From Isoetes taiwanensis (lineage: Eukaryota > Streptophyta > Lycopodiopsida > Isoetales > Isoetaceae), in contig JAJEKV010000093.1 in NCBI GenBank assembly GCA_021234155.1, positions 3,652,024 to 3,716,023 on the forward strand: 64,000 bases of DNA, in the 5' to 3' direction. Each line of letters starts with the position of its first letter. Position 1 is the stretch's first letter. The position numbers were made by a program, and so were the translations under genes. This document shows, piece after piece, positions 23,331-33,633 of the stretch. The notes under the pieces are model-generated. The model searched no databases and was not told the DNA's origin. It saw only the letters and a program-made list of their open reading frames with translations.

Positions 23331-23757
23331 ATACTATCAACAACATAAATTAACAAAAACCATTATATTTAACACATTTGAATTAAAATCTCCCTGAAAC
23401 CCCCTTTAGTTTGGGTGCATATTCACACGGGGTTACGTGAGGCAGCGAGAGCCTCTAAAAACTTACAATACATGTACAAAATTAACACCATTAAGTACAT
23501 TCCCTCAAACCTTATAGTATTTCGCAAACCTCAATATACAGTATACAAAAACTTGTACAACCATACCCCACAAACGAGGATCGCTATGTACGGTCCAGAT
23601 CAAGGAATAAAGGACGAATATGCCCATCCGATAGCTCTCGGTGCCCGGAGTAATCCCCCGTGTGAATATGCACCCAAACCAAAGGGGGTTTCAGGGGGAT
23701 TTTAATGCAAAGGTGTTAAATATAATGGTTTTTGTTAATTTATGTTGTTGATAATAT
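23331..23757. mobile_element. Long fold-back element, copy 1
   Basis: Arms of about 110-120 bp face each other: the left includes gtttgggtgcatattcacac and the right its complement. The unpaired centre of about 200 bp is shared with copies at 48081-48360 (inverted) and 62999-63456. The left flank, with the hairpin agggcttgaagggccc (23287-23302), is also shared. No target duplication and no protein were found. Arm length would suit a Mutator-type MITE, but the class is open. Confidence 0.8.
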
Positions 23758-23959
23758 GCAAAGTAACATACATACATATGCAAAGTAATGGACATGGAAG
23801 AAAACAGTCTCCCACAAATGGCACTTCAGGAAAGTAATAACAAAGGATGGTTTGGAAATGTGAAATTATGGTTGGGGGATGTCAATCGACCATCTCTTGA
23901 GTAATAAATTTAGGTTAAGGAGCTGGGTGTGGGAGCACATACGTATTAAAGTTGTGGCA

Positions 23960-24846
23960 TAATGCTGGAGTTAAAATGACATTTTACTTGGAACATTTAA
24001 ACCCCTTTCTTCGAGAATATCCATGCCTTTCCGAAGGCTCAGGATAATCTTATTAATCGGATTGAGGGATCCCGGAGGTGTGATCCCCGGAGGGCGGATC
24101 CCGGGAGGATGTGTGATCGAGGGCGGGATCCCCCATCTAGCAAAGAATCGCACAAAAAACCCGAACCCTTATAGGGAAAATCGAGAAGTTTTTGTGTGGC
24201 TTTTTTCTTGCTCGATTCTCCTCCTCCGTCCGGGTAGCACCTTTTGTGCTAGGGTGCCTGAATAATTGGGAGGATAGGATCAGTGTATCGAGAGGAGGAA
24301 GGAGGGCGAGCGCCGCAGCCGATGGCGCTGCCCCAATCTTGCCAAAAATGGCCTACTTAACCGCTAGAAGAGCCTTTAACTGCGCTAAGACCCGCGGATC
24401 CGTCCCCTCCGGGATCACACGTTCTCCAGGATGATGAATCCCCCTGGGATCACACCTCCGGGATCCATCAATCCAGGGTAAGATTATCCTGAGCCCTTTC
24501 CGAAACCATGTCTTCTAAAATAAGACATGTAATATGTCGAATAAGACTTATCTCACACCGTCTTGTTGTGGAAGTTGGAAGATGGGGTGATATCCCTCGT
24601 GAAAGGAGGTTGTATAAGGTGTGTGGTTCAAGTGCTGACATTGAAGATGAAGCTCATGTGATCCTCGATTGTCCGGCATATTTAGACCTGCGTGACAAAT
24701 TTGAAATCAAGGTTAAAAACCTTACTAGTTTTTTTGAGCTCCTACACAAAAACATAGGTGGTTTCCTTATTGAAATGCTTTCATTGGGAAGAGAGAGAAT
24801 ACAAAGTTTTAAATCTCTTATACTGCAGAATTGGAGAATGGTTTGA
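23960..24846 (+). pseudogene. LINE reverse transcriptase C-terminus (non-L1 type)
   Basis: From 24508 the frame reads SHRLVVEVGRWGDIPRERRL, then KVCGSSADIEDEAHVILDCP, a Cys-His module found after the reverse transcriptase domain in RTE/L2/CR1-like LINEs. Upstream (about 23969-24035) the frame KMTFYLEHLNPFLREYPCLS belongs to the same protein: the fold-back element 24036-24495 sits between, and removing it with one copy of its 9-bp duplication restores a single frame. A stop at 24844 fits the natural end. Earlier sequence to about 23790 looks related but has stops. The 3' end runs into the microsatellite at 24961. Confidence 0.7.
24036..24495. mobile_element. Fold-back element with 9-bp target duplication
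   Basis: Terminal inverted repeats of about 55 bp (ggctcaggataatcttat at the left, complement at the right) and a perfect direct 9-bp duplication CTTTCCGAA (24027-24035 and 24496-24504). This is a Mutator-like pattern. The interior is GC-rich with many ggatcc-type inverted motifs, unlike the AT-rich neighbours. Near 24350-24435 a frame MAYLTARRAFNCAKTRGSVP is open and may derive from a captured gene, which I cannot name. Confidence 0.85.
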
Positions 24847-24960
24847 GAGAATATAATGATGTCTTATCCGTGGACACACTAGAACCATTGTCACTTTGAA
24901 ATATGCATTGCTTTTTTTGAACGTCTCATATAGATTTAATGGTCTCGTAGCTATGACTCT

Positions 24961-25020
24961 ATTCTATTCTATTCTATTCTATTCTATTCTATTCTATTCT
25001 ATTCTATTCTATTCTATTCT
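24961..25020. repeat. (ATTCT)12 microsatellite
   Basis: Twelve perfect ATTCT units. It lies about 115 bases after the stop of the LINE fragment, and LINEs of the RTE/CR1/L2 type often end in short tandem repeats instead of poly(A), so it may be that element's 3' tail. Confidence 0.95.
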
Positions 25021-25679
25021 CAAGAAAATCATTCAATTTATCAAAAAAGAACATATCAGTATCAGAATTATTGCCAGACAAAGTCATAAACAAACCAATA
25101 TACCTGCCCTCCCTAGGCTACATCAATTTAGCCTTACCCTTTTTCTTGACCGTAGAAGAGCCAGACACATTTTTAGATGTGCCAGAACATCGATAGCGAA
25201 CTTTGAAGCTACCCTAATATCTTTTCACATATCAATGACACCAATAATCGACAACACAATGATGCGATTATTTGCAAAGCTCATCTCAAAGGTCAAAGGT
25301 CATAGAGGGAGAAGAATAAGAGCAAACATGAAATAGAAACTACAACAGCTGCCACAATCATCCAATTGTGGTCCTGTCCAAAAGCAGGACAATGATATGA
25401 CACCTTAATTATCGTGCCCTAACCAACTTGGCAAATGCGTCCAGACATTGAGATTTGACCCTTTATGCGTGATAACTAGGTGCAGCCTCTCCAAGGTTTA
25501 CTCGAGTGGTTCCCATAGACCTCCAAAATATACCGGACAACCTAAATATGGAATACACACCATAGCTTAAAACCTATTGATCTAAAAAAAAAAAAAAAAA
25601 GGACGCAAAATTCTCCTCTTCATCAAAAAAAAATCCCCCCAAACCCCAAAAGCGTAAAAAAAAGAAAAGAAAAGAAAAG
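25021..25679. other. Intergenic, homopurine runs
   Basis: No gene recognised. Poly(A) and (AAAAG)n tracts lie near 25587-25603 and 25657-25694, the last abutting the SINE. The rest is AT-rich without conserved frames. Confidence 0.5.
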
Positions 25680-25832
25680 AAAAAAAAAAAAAAACGAGGG
25701 GTTTCAGAATAAATACTTCCTACACCCCTTACATCCTAATTGGGGCCATGGTGAGATTTAAATCCTCGACCTCACCAATGGTGGCATTATAAGGTCTTAC
25801 CACTCAACCTTGTTGTACCATTTAAACAACTC
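25680..25832 (-). mobile_element. tRNA-derived SINE
   Basis: On the minus strand the sequence begins with a box A-like GGTTGAGTGGTAAGACC and a box B-like GAGGATTTAAATCTC about 35 bases later, the internal RNA polymerase III promoter of tRNA-derived SINEs. A body of about 70 bases follows, ending in a T-rich tail (A-run on the plus strand at 25680-25694), as in plant Au-type SINEs. Assignment to Au is inference. Confidence 0.6.
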
Positions 25833-26927
25833 ATACAAGGCTTTATTCAATTGTCACAATGTGTGAATAAAGCATAGCATTGTGAAGAAAAAATTGAAGC
25901 AATTTTTACATCATGCCACATTGCGATATTTGCAAGATCAGCCATATTGTCAACATTGAATGCACCTATTGACCTTAGCACTTGTGTCCCATATAACACG
26001 TGTAATTGGTCCCATTGACATCACCATATTGACTTGGTTTTGCATTTTTTATTTTTCGTCCATTCTTATCCCCAAGTATTGGACAATACTCTTCAAATAT
26101 CTGTTCCCAATTGTTGCCAACGAATTTCTGTTAATTGCCATACTCATTCTAGCTTCTGCTCCAAATTGTTCACAGCAGATTGATCAAATTTACTTATAAT
26201 ATGGCAGAAACGTCAGAGTTGCCCCTCAAAGAGATTCCAGGCGGCTATGGAACGCCATTTTTTGGAGCAGTGAATGACAGAGTAGAGTTTTTCGATCTGG
26301 GAGATGCTGGATTTGTTCAGAAAAAAATAGACACATACAACAGCACGGTTCTAAGAACCAATATGGCTCCAGGACCTCCGGGATTTCCAGATCCAAGAGT
26401 AATTCTGCTCGCAGATCAAAGCAGCTTCAAGGTTCTGTTTGATATGGACAAGGTGATGAAAAAGGACCTGTTTACATGCCAAGCACTTCGTTTACAGGAG
26501 GTTTCAGAGTTCTGCCATATCTAGATCCTGTAGAAGATGAAGAAGACCATACAAAATTGAAGAAGTTTTGCTTCTGGATCTTGTCTTCGAATTCCTCAAA
26601 ATGGTTCCCTGAATTTGAAGAGGCGATTCATGAAGCCTTTTTGTCCTGGGAAAATGAGATCGAGAAAAATGGAAAGGTTGGATTTGCTGATATAACAGGG
26701 GATTTTACGTTTAAATTCCTGGCCAGATCTGTATTGAGAAAGGATGCAAATTTAGCAAAGGCACCAAGTTATATACAATGGTGGCAAGTTCCTCAGCTTC
26801 TTCCGATCGCATCAGCAGGTTATCCTAAATGCATAGAACAAACATTTCTGCATTCATTTCCGCTGCCGTTTTGCCTGGTAGCATGGCAGTACAAAAAGAT
26901 AGCAGATCTGTTTGAAAAATACGGCAC

Positions 26928-27194
26928 TGTTGGAAATTGTGTGCTGTTACAAGAACTAACAGTTGTCTTATGTTGTTGTCGTCTTTGTAGTCCAGTTGAA
27001 CAAAGTGACGTGGATGCTTTGTTCCTTTGTTGTTGGTCACATAATTAGAGTTCCTTCTGTCATGGAGGCGGTTACGGCAGATAGCATGTCGGTGAACAGT
27101 TTCCATATTGAGCACTGCTGTGCTATGTATTGGAGTCTTGATCGTTCAATAGAAAAGCACGCCTTTTGTGTCTTTGTTTTCTCAAAGTACATTA
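26928..27194 (+). repeat. 5' LTR of the Copia element
   Basis: Reads as identical to 32674-32940 over 267 bp. It starts tgttggaaattgtgtg and ends ctcaaagtacatta. The 5' copy is followed at once by the primer site. Confidence 0.95.
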
Positions 27195-27206
27195 TGGTAT
27201 CAGAGC
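27195..27206 (+). other. Primer-binding site (initiator Met-tRNA)
   Basis: TGGTATCAGAGC follows the LTR directly. It is the standard primer site of plant Copia elements, complementary to the 3' end of initiator methionine tRNA, and sets the LTR boundary. Confidence 0.95.
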
Positions 27207-27251
27207 AGACGAATCCTTGTGGATAAGAATTCGTTAGTGTTCAAGGACGAG

Positions 27252-29130
27252 ATGGGAAAGATCCAAAAACTCTCGCATGATAATGCCTTCTATTGGTTTA
27301 TCAAAGTTCGTGGGAAACTTGCTGAGAAGGGGTAGATAACGTCCTCCCGAGGTTATGGGCCAGGAAAATGGCCAGTGGCCATGTGGCCACGAATTCCGGC
27401 CGTGCGGCGATGCGGCCGAGGAATTTCGGCCCCATGGCCACAGGCCATTTTTCCTGGCCCATAACCCGGTGGGAGGGATATCGGCATTTAACGCCCTTGG
27501 CGAGGCATTTGGCGTGATCCGCCATAGCCAAGCTTGGCAAACACGCTGCATTCGGCAGAAAAATAAACAAAATGTAACCTCGGTTAAGTGTAAGTCTCTT
27601 TTTTCTACGCTTTTGAATCGGAAACGGTGGTGCGCCCGGCGAGCAAGGGCGGATTTAAACAGAGAGCGGCGAGAGGAGAGCGAGGATTTAAGAAGAGCGG
27701 AAGCGGCCCGGATTTAAGCGAGGCGAGAGAAGAGCGGATTTAAGCAGCGGGCTGAAGCGAGCATAAATCCGTCGCCATATGCTATCGAATCGCCATAGCC
27801 GCTGTGTTTTTGGCAAAAATCCGCGATAAACAAAAAGAGGGAGATTTGGGGCCGGATTTGCTCGTGAGTCGGGGAAAAGAGGCGCGACCGCTAAAAATCT
27901 TTGCTTTTGCTACATTGTTGACGCAAACGCCGGTCACGGCCATTGGCGATGACATTGGAAGCTTACAAACCTTATGGCGACTTCGCCAAACATTTGTTGG
28001 AGCTCACTTATGGCGACTCGCTTCCACTCCGAAGTCGAGAACTGCTGGCGAGGGTTGGATATGGCGGAGAGGGCCAAAAAGCGGGGTAAGAGAGGGGGTT
28101 GAGGGCTTATGGCCGTGATGGCGGCGGAGAGAAAATGTTATGGCCATAACATCTTTGTTATGGTCATAACCAATTGGAGCCACATAATGTTCTTGGACAT
28201 AACATCTAGAGATCAGCGGGGTGAGATTAAACCCTACAACTAAATGCCGAGGCCAAGGGCGTTAAGGGTCTATGGCATATTGTATCAGGAGATGAGCCTG
28301 GACGATTGCTTTCGATCTCCGGGGTCTCAAGCACTCTTCTCATTGCACAAGTAGTAAAGGGGAGACAAGAAAAGAACCTAGTGCTTCACGAGCATCGAGG
28401 AAGAGAGAGACAAGCTTTACTCAAATGGATGCAACGAGACTGGGAAGCTAAGAATAGGATGATGAGATATTTGGACGATACAATGATTGCCCAAGTAGAA
28501 GCGCATTTCGAGTGCTCAAGCCGCATGGGAACAATTGTCTCGAATCTATAAGAAGAGGCATTTCTCTCAACAGGCAAACCTCTACTCTGTGATTTTCACC
28601 ACAAAATTGAAGGATTGTCTATCTGCAGAGGAATATATTTCCAAGATTAAGGCAGCTGCTCTTCAATTGAATGGCATGGAAAAGGGAATTGAAGATGATC
28701 TGATTGTTGGGGCCTTACTCTTGGGATTGCCTGCTACCTACAATAATGTGAAGAATGTTATAGGATCTGCGGAGCATGTGGAGCTTGAATGGGCATCTCA
28801 ACAAATCCTGATGGAAGAATTAAACCAGAAGGGAGCCAAGAAGGGAGGGCAGCATGATGGACAAGCCTTTATGGGAAAACAAGAAGGAGTGGAGACGCGA
28901 AAGTGTTATAACTGTAATAAGTTCGGGCACATTGCCAAAGATTGTTCCGAACCAGATAAGAGAAAGAAGAAACAGAAAGTATCAGAAAATAAAGATGTAA
29001 AGAGGAGACGGGGACATGCCCATAAAGCAGCCAAAACAAGTGAACCGGAAGAATCAGATAAAAGCTCCAGTAGTGATTCACTTGTATCTGTTGCAAGAGC
29101 TTTTGTAGCTCAAAGACAAGGAGAAGACAA
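27252..29130 (+). pseudogene. Copia Gag, interrupted
   Basis: A possible start at 27252 reads MGKIQKLSHDNAFYWFIKVR and continues to AEKG at 27331, where the 932-bp insert enters. The same protein resumes at about 28269 (LWHIVSGDEPGRLL). The capsid-like middle includes WMQRDWEAKNRMMRYLDD; a one-base shift near 28509 precedes AWEQLSRIYKKRHF. The CCHC knuckle CYNCNKFGHIAKDC lies at 28904-28945 and a basic, Ser-rich tail follows. Gag forms the particle that packages element RNA. This copy cannot make it. Confidence 0.85.
27332..28263. other. 932-bp GC-rich insert with large hairpin, inside Copia gag
   Basis: It splits the gag codons AEKG and LWHIV and is flanked by AAGGG on both sides (27327-27331 and 28264-28268). 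Its first 150 bp hold a quasi-palindrome: 27341-27373 pairs with 27443-27478 (ggttatgggccaggaaaatg and complement), with further pairing inwards around ggccgtgcggc. Several smaller ttatggccataa-type inversions lie near 28134-28170. Composition is clearly more GC-rich than the element around it. No protein is recognised, so its class is open. Confidence 0.7.
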
Positions 29131-29309
29131 GCTAAGGTTATGGAAAACGTGCTATTCTCTTGTGCTTGAATGTGTGGTATGCATATTGGGTTTTATAACC
29201 TGTCTTACTGAAAAAGCAAGCAAATTTCTGAAAACAGTGATTGATGAAGACGCATGGAATCAACCCGTTGGGATTGAAAAACGGGATTTGTGGCTAAAGC
29301 GCTTGTGGT

Positions 29310-30450
29310 GCATGGTTTTTAGATTCGAGGGGGCAAGTGATCACATGACACCAAAGAAGGAATTGTTTGACAAAATATTTGAGGTAGCGAGGGGAATTAC
29401 AAAGTGAAAATAGGCAAAGGCATTTTAAATGTAAGAGGGATGGGGACTGCTACTCTTGATCTACCTACAGGGAAGGTAGTGCTCAAAAACACTTTGTATG
29501 TCCCAGATCTGGAAGCAAATTTGATATCCATATCAAAGATGGATGATGCTAACTTGTTTGCTACGTTTGGAGGAGGCAAATGTGTGATGAGGAGATAGGA
29601 ATAGCCTTTTGATAGCACAAGGAGAAATTTTGGAAGCTTGTATAAGATAAGTTGGTGGTGTCAAAAAGTCGTCTCTTTGCCTTGAGTGCCACAACTCTTG
29701 ATAAGAACCAGGATATGGCATGAGCGACTTGGGCATGCAAACTTTCAATTCTTGAAAGGATGAAGGATCATAACTATGTCTTAGGGCTGCCAAAAATTAA
29801 AGTGCCTCGGGGGGGGGGATATGTGAAGGATGTACTTGTTGGCCAAATTAAGCAGAAAATCTTATCTCAAACAAAAGGGGACAAGAGCAAAGCAACCTTT
29901 AGAACTAGTACATATGGATGTATGGGGGCGGCATTTCGCACTTTCGATAAGCTTGGGGGATCGAGGTATTTCCTTACGATTATAGATGATTTAGATAGGG
30001 AAAAATTGGGTGTTCTTTCTTGCACATAAATCGATGTTTTTGAAAAGTTCAAGGAATGGAAGGCCGTGGTAGAAAACTTCAAAGATAAGAAGGTGAAAAT
30101 TAGGTCGATCGAGGGGGAGGTGAATTTACTAAATGAGGAGTTTGGAACTTTTCTAAAAAGCTTAGGAATCATCCATGAGACATCAGTGGCCCATGAGCAT
30201 CAGCAAAATGGCATTGTGGAACGGAAAAACCGCACGGTCTTGGAATGTGCCAGATCCATGATGTTGTCTAAGGACATACAACCCAAGTTCTGGGCAGAAG
30301 CTGTTCATACAGCAGTATACATAATTAATAGGGTTCCAACTAAAGCAGTTCCCAATTGTGTGCCTGAGGAAGCTTGGTCAGGGGAAAAACCTAACGTGGA
30401 AGATTTCAAAATATTTGGGTGCCTTTGCTATGCATATCGTCATAAAAGCT
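29310..30450 (+). pseudogene. Copia protease and integrase remnants
   Basis: The frame FEGASDHMTPKKELF near 29320-29370 corresponds to the Copia protease region (the active D-S-G box is not intact). Around 29720-29960 are shifted integrase N-terminal pieces, and from 30066 an integrase core end is open: GTFLKSLGIIHETSVAHEHQ, then NGIVERKNRTVLECARSMM with the conserved catalytic Glu. The C-terminal GKP-type motif appears as GEKPNVEDFKIFGCLCYAY. At least three frame changes occur. Integrase would insert the cDNA and produce the 5-bp duplication seen here. Confidence 0.85.
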
Positions 30451-30991
30451 GAAAAGAAAACAGGGAAATTAGGCAGAAGAGCTATTCCATGCATGATGGT
30501 TGGATATGGTGATCACACAAAAGGGTATAGGCTTTATGTCCCTGCTTCCAGGAAGATCATAATAAGAAGAAGTGTCACGTTTAACGAACATGACTATAAC
30601 ATTGGCAGAAATCAGAAACCTTTGGACTTTGATCCTTTTGCAGCCCCTCTCATGGGAATGCCCGGTGATGATTCTAAGCGAACCGAAGTCCGAGCTAGAT
30701 GATACAAAAGAAGACATACCCGTGGAAGAGGCGGATCTACCATCTGAACCAGAATCTGAAGACGAAGGAAATGAAATTGAATGTGTGCAGCCTGCACCTT
30801 TAAGGAGATCAGCAAGAACATCTAAGCCTACAGAAAGAATGCAAGAATATTTGAATAGTAAGCAAGCACGCGGATCAGCTTACATTGCTTTGCATTGCAA
30901 TGCATCCATAGATGAACCTACCACGTATCAAGAAGCTCTTTTGCTGGGCGTGATTTGCCATCTCACGGAAGCAAGCCATGGATGAAGAAAT

Positions 30992-32500
30992 TTGCCTCTC
31001 ATTGAGAGCGAAACTTGGGAGCTCACCACACTCCCTCCTGGAAGAAAAGCCATCACAAGTAAGTGGATTTACAAAGTTAAATATGATGAACACAATGTTA
31101 TCAGCAGGTACAAAGCACGGCTAGTAGCTAGGGGTTGTTCCCAAAAGGCTGGAATCGATTTTCATGAAACATATGCACCCGTGGCAAGGCTGACTTCTGT
31201 CAGGACAGTTTTAGCACTAGCCGCAGCATTTGATCTAGATCTGCAACAGATGGATGTCAAGGCAGCATTCCTTCATGGGAAACTTGATGAGGAGGTGTAT
31301 CTCAAACAACCGCCAGGTTATGCTCCTCTTGGAGAAGAACAGAAGGTATGCAAGCTCAAGAAAGCCATATATGGCCTAAGGCAGTCCCCACGGCTTTGGT
31401 ATAAGACCATACATACATTTTTCACAAGTCACGGGTTCACTCGCAGCGAGGCAGATTGGAATGTTTATGTCCAGCAAGATGGAGATAAAAGCATCGTTGT
31501 CGTGCTCTATGTGGATGACTTGATTCTTGCCTCCAATTCTCCAGCATTGATGAAGCAAGCCAAAACATCGTTGAAGCACCGATTTCACATGACCGATCTT
31601 GGCACACTCAAGTACTTTCTTGGCATGCAAGTAGCCCGAGACCGAGCTAACAGCACCATTGCTGTCCATCAAACAAAAGGGGTACAGTCTCTTCTTCAAA
31701 GGTGTAACATGCTCTACATCAAATCAGTAAGCACTCCTTCGGTTCATTCTACCCTCACTTACAGTTCCAGCTCAAACAGTGCAGAGGTATATGATGCTAT
31801 GATTCCGCTCTCCTATCGTAGCGTTGTAGGCTCATTGATGCATTTCATGGTATGCACCCGACCAGATATAGCTGAAAGTGTCATTACAGCCAGTCAATTC
31901 ATGGAAAATCCTGGCGCCAACCATTGGCAAGCAGTGAAACGAATCCTAAGGTACCTCAAATGGACGTCCACCTTAGGCCTCAGCTTCCAGGGATCCGGAC
32001 TGAATGATGGAGTCAAATCTATGGCCCCAGTTCTTGTTGGTTTTGCTGATGCAGACTATGCAGGGGACATTAGTCAGAGGAGATCTTGAACAGGGTTTTG
32101 CTTTATGCTGCAAGGGGGAGTTGTTAGCTGGTCCAGCAAGAAGCAAAAAGCCATAGCAGTCAGCACCTGTGAATCAGAGTATATGGCGATATGTGCGGCT
32201 GCCAAGGAGGCAATATGGTTAAGGAGGCTGCTGCAAAGCCTTGGCTTTGAACAAGGAAAGCCCACTGAAATTATGAATGATAATAATGCTGCTGTGAGCT
32301 TGGTGAAGAATCCCAGCAATTTCACAAAGGCGAAGCACATTGAAGTGCAGTTTCACTTCACTCGAGAGAAGGTGGAGGAAGGGAAGATCTTTGTTAAGCA
32401 TCTTAAGACCCAATTCATGACTGCAGATATACTAACCAAACCTCTGGCCAGGAAAAGATTCAATGAATGCGTTGGGGAATTGGGCATGATAAGTGCTTAA
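30992..32500 (+). pseudogene. Copia reverse transcriptase and RNase H, one nonsense codon
   Basis: From 30992 the frame shows W-x-L and KWIYKVKYDEHN, YKARLVARGCSQKAGIDFHE, TYAPVA, QMDVKAAFLHG, the linker YGLRQSPRLWYK, and the catalytic YVDDL. RNase H follows with DADYAGD, the block SKKQKAIAVSTCESEY and the end motif ADILTKPLA. The only break is an in-frame TGA at 32087-32089, after which the same frame continues to the stop at 32498-32500. A single substitution is thus the main damage to this half of pol. Confidence 0.93.
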
Positions 32501-32660
32501 GCAGCTGGTTCTTTTCACGAAGTTCTACTTGAGGGGGAGTCTTGCAAGTGCTTAAGCAGCTGGTTTTGTTTTCATGAAGTTCTACTTTAGGGGGAGTCTT
32601 GTGTTTCAGAATGTGATTTCAGTTTGAAGTTTGCAGGTTGTAGGTCTGAGACAACGTAGT

Positions 32661-32673
32661 TCTTGAGGGGGAG
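32661..32673 (+). other. Polypurine tract of the Copia element
   Basis: The purine-rich run ttgagggggag lies directly before the 3' LTR and would prime plus-strand DNA synthesis. Two similar copies of the preceding sequence occur near 32529-32540 and 32589-32600 (ttgagggggagtcttg, tttagggggagtcttg), so the tract is locally triplicated. Confidence 0.8.
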
Positions 32674-32940
32674 TGTTGGAAATTGTGTGCTGTTACAAGA
32701 ACTAACAGTTGTCTTATGTTGTTGTCGTCTTTGTAGTCCAGTTGAACAAAGTGACGTGGATGCTTTGTTCCTTTGTTGTTGGTCACATAATTAGAGTTCC
32801 TTCTGTCATGGAGGCGGTTACGGCAGATAGCATGTCGGTGAACAGTTTCCATATTGAGCACTGCTGTGCTATGTATTGGAGTCTTGATCGTTCAATAGAA
32901 AAGCACGCCTTTTGTGTCTTTGTTTTCTCAAAGTACATTA
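32674..32940 (+). repeat. 3' LTR of the Copia element
   Basis: Second 267-bp LTR. It ends acatta and is followed by the duplicated GGCAC and by CYP74 coding sequence in the correct frame. Confidence 0.95.
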
Positions 32941-33633
32941 GGCACAGTTGCGCTGGATTATGCAGAAAAAGAACTGGGTTTGAATCGAAAGCAAGCGCTG
33001 CATAATTTGATATTTTTTATATGCTTCAACACGTATGGAGGAATTCAGATTCTGTTTCCTGCGCTGATAAACAGAATCAGCGTAGCAGGAGAAGATCTAC
33101 AGAAGAAACTAAGGGAAGAAATCAGATCTGCTGTAGAGGAAAATGGAGGAAAAATCGATCTGGGCGCGCTAGAAAAAATGCCGCTACTGCATTCGACAGT
33201 ATACGAGACATTAAGGATTGAGCCGCCAGTGAAATGGCAGTATGGAAGAGCCAGAAAAGACATAGTCATAAGCTCTCACACTGCAGCATTCAAGGTGAAA
33301 AAGGGTGAAATGCTTGCTGGGTTTCAGCCTTCTGTGACCAGAGATCCTTTGGTCTTTGATAATCCAGATACTTTCATTGCAGACAGATTCTTGGGAGCTC
33401 AAGGGCACAATTTGCTGCAGTATGTTTACTGGTCTAATGGCCCTGAGACCTGCTCCCCTTCTGTTGAAAACAAACAGTGTGCTGGTAAGGATTTTGTTGT
33501 CATGATTGCTAGACTCTTTGTTGCACACATGTTTTTGAGGTATGATTATTTCCAGTTTGACCAGCCTCTTGTTAAGGGCTCCTCTACCACTTATACCTTC
33601 ATCAAGCTTCAAAGAGCCCTTCATTGTGCTTAA

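Larger units (their letters stand above)
26928..32940 (+). mobile_element. Young Ty1/Copia LTR retrotransposon in the CYP74 gene
   Basis: Two 267-bp LTRs that I read as identical flank an interior with a Met-tRNA primer site, Gag, protease, integrase, reverse transcriptase and RNase H in Copia order, and a polypurine tract. The 5-bp target duplication GGCAC (26923-26927 and 32941-32945) comes from the CYP74 codons for Gly-Thr. LTR ends are TGTTGG...ACATTA, so the last bases are TA and not the usual CA. Although the LTRs look new, the interior has frameshifts, one nonsense codon and a 932-bp insert, so the element could only have moved with proteins from elsewhere, or was damaged very recently. 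Confidence 0.95.
26201..33633 (+). pseudogene. CYP74 cytochrome P450 (allene oxide synthase-like), disrupted
   Basis: CYP74 enzymes rearrange fatty-acid hydroperoxides (allene oxide synthase, hydroperoxide lyase, divinyl ether synthase) and need neither O2 nor a reductase. The first part (26201-26927) starts MAETSELPLKEIPGGYGTPF; the second (32946-33633) ends in a stop after LQRALHCA. Diagnostic parts: DLF and MPSTSFTGG in the substrate region, FNTYGG with ILFP in the I-helix, ETLR in the K-helix, and the haem loop ENKQCAGKD with the ligand Cys. About 472 codons remain, close to normal, without introns. Two lesions: about 10 bases missing at 26475, between DLFT and MPST, shift the frame, and a Copia element (26928-32940) sits after EKYGT. 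DLF and I-helix FN favour allene oxide synthase-type chemistry, by inference. Other CYP74 pieces lie downstream. Confidence 0.93.

Noticed and set aside
24023-24434. Gly/Pro/Ile-rich frames in the fold-back element
   Set aside because: They follow from ggatcc-type repeats in the inverted arms; no domain or conserved copy supports coding.
25587-25700. A-rich runs as a poly(A) tail of a processed gene
   Set aside because: The nearest run is better explained as the T-rich 3' tail of the minus-strand SINE; the others have no adjacent coding sequence.
26825-27226. Long open frames on both strands across the Copia LTR
   Set aside because: They repeat exactly in the other LTR and are just LTR sequence read as protein.
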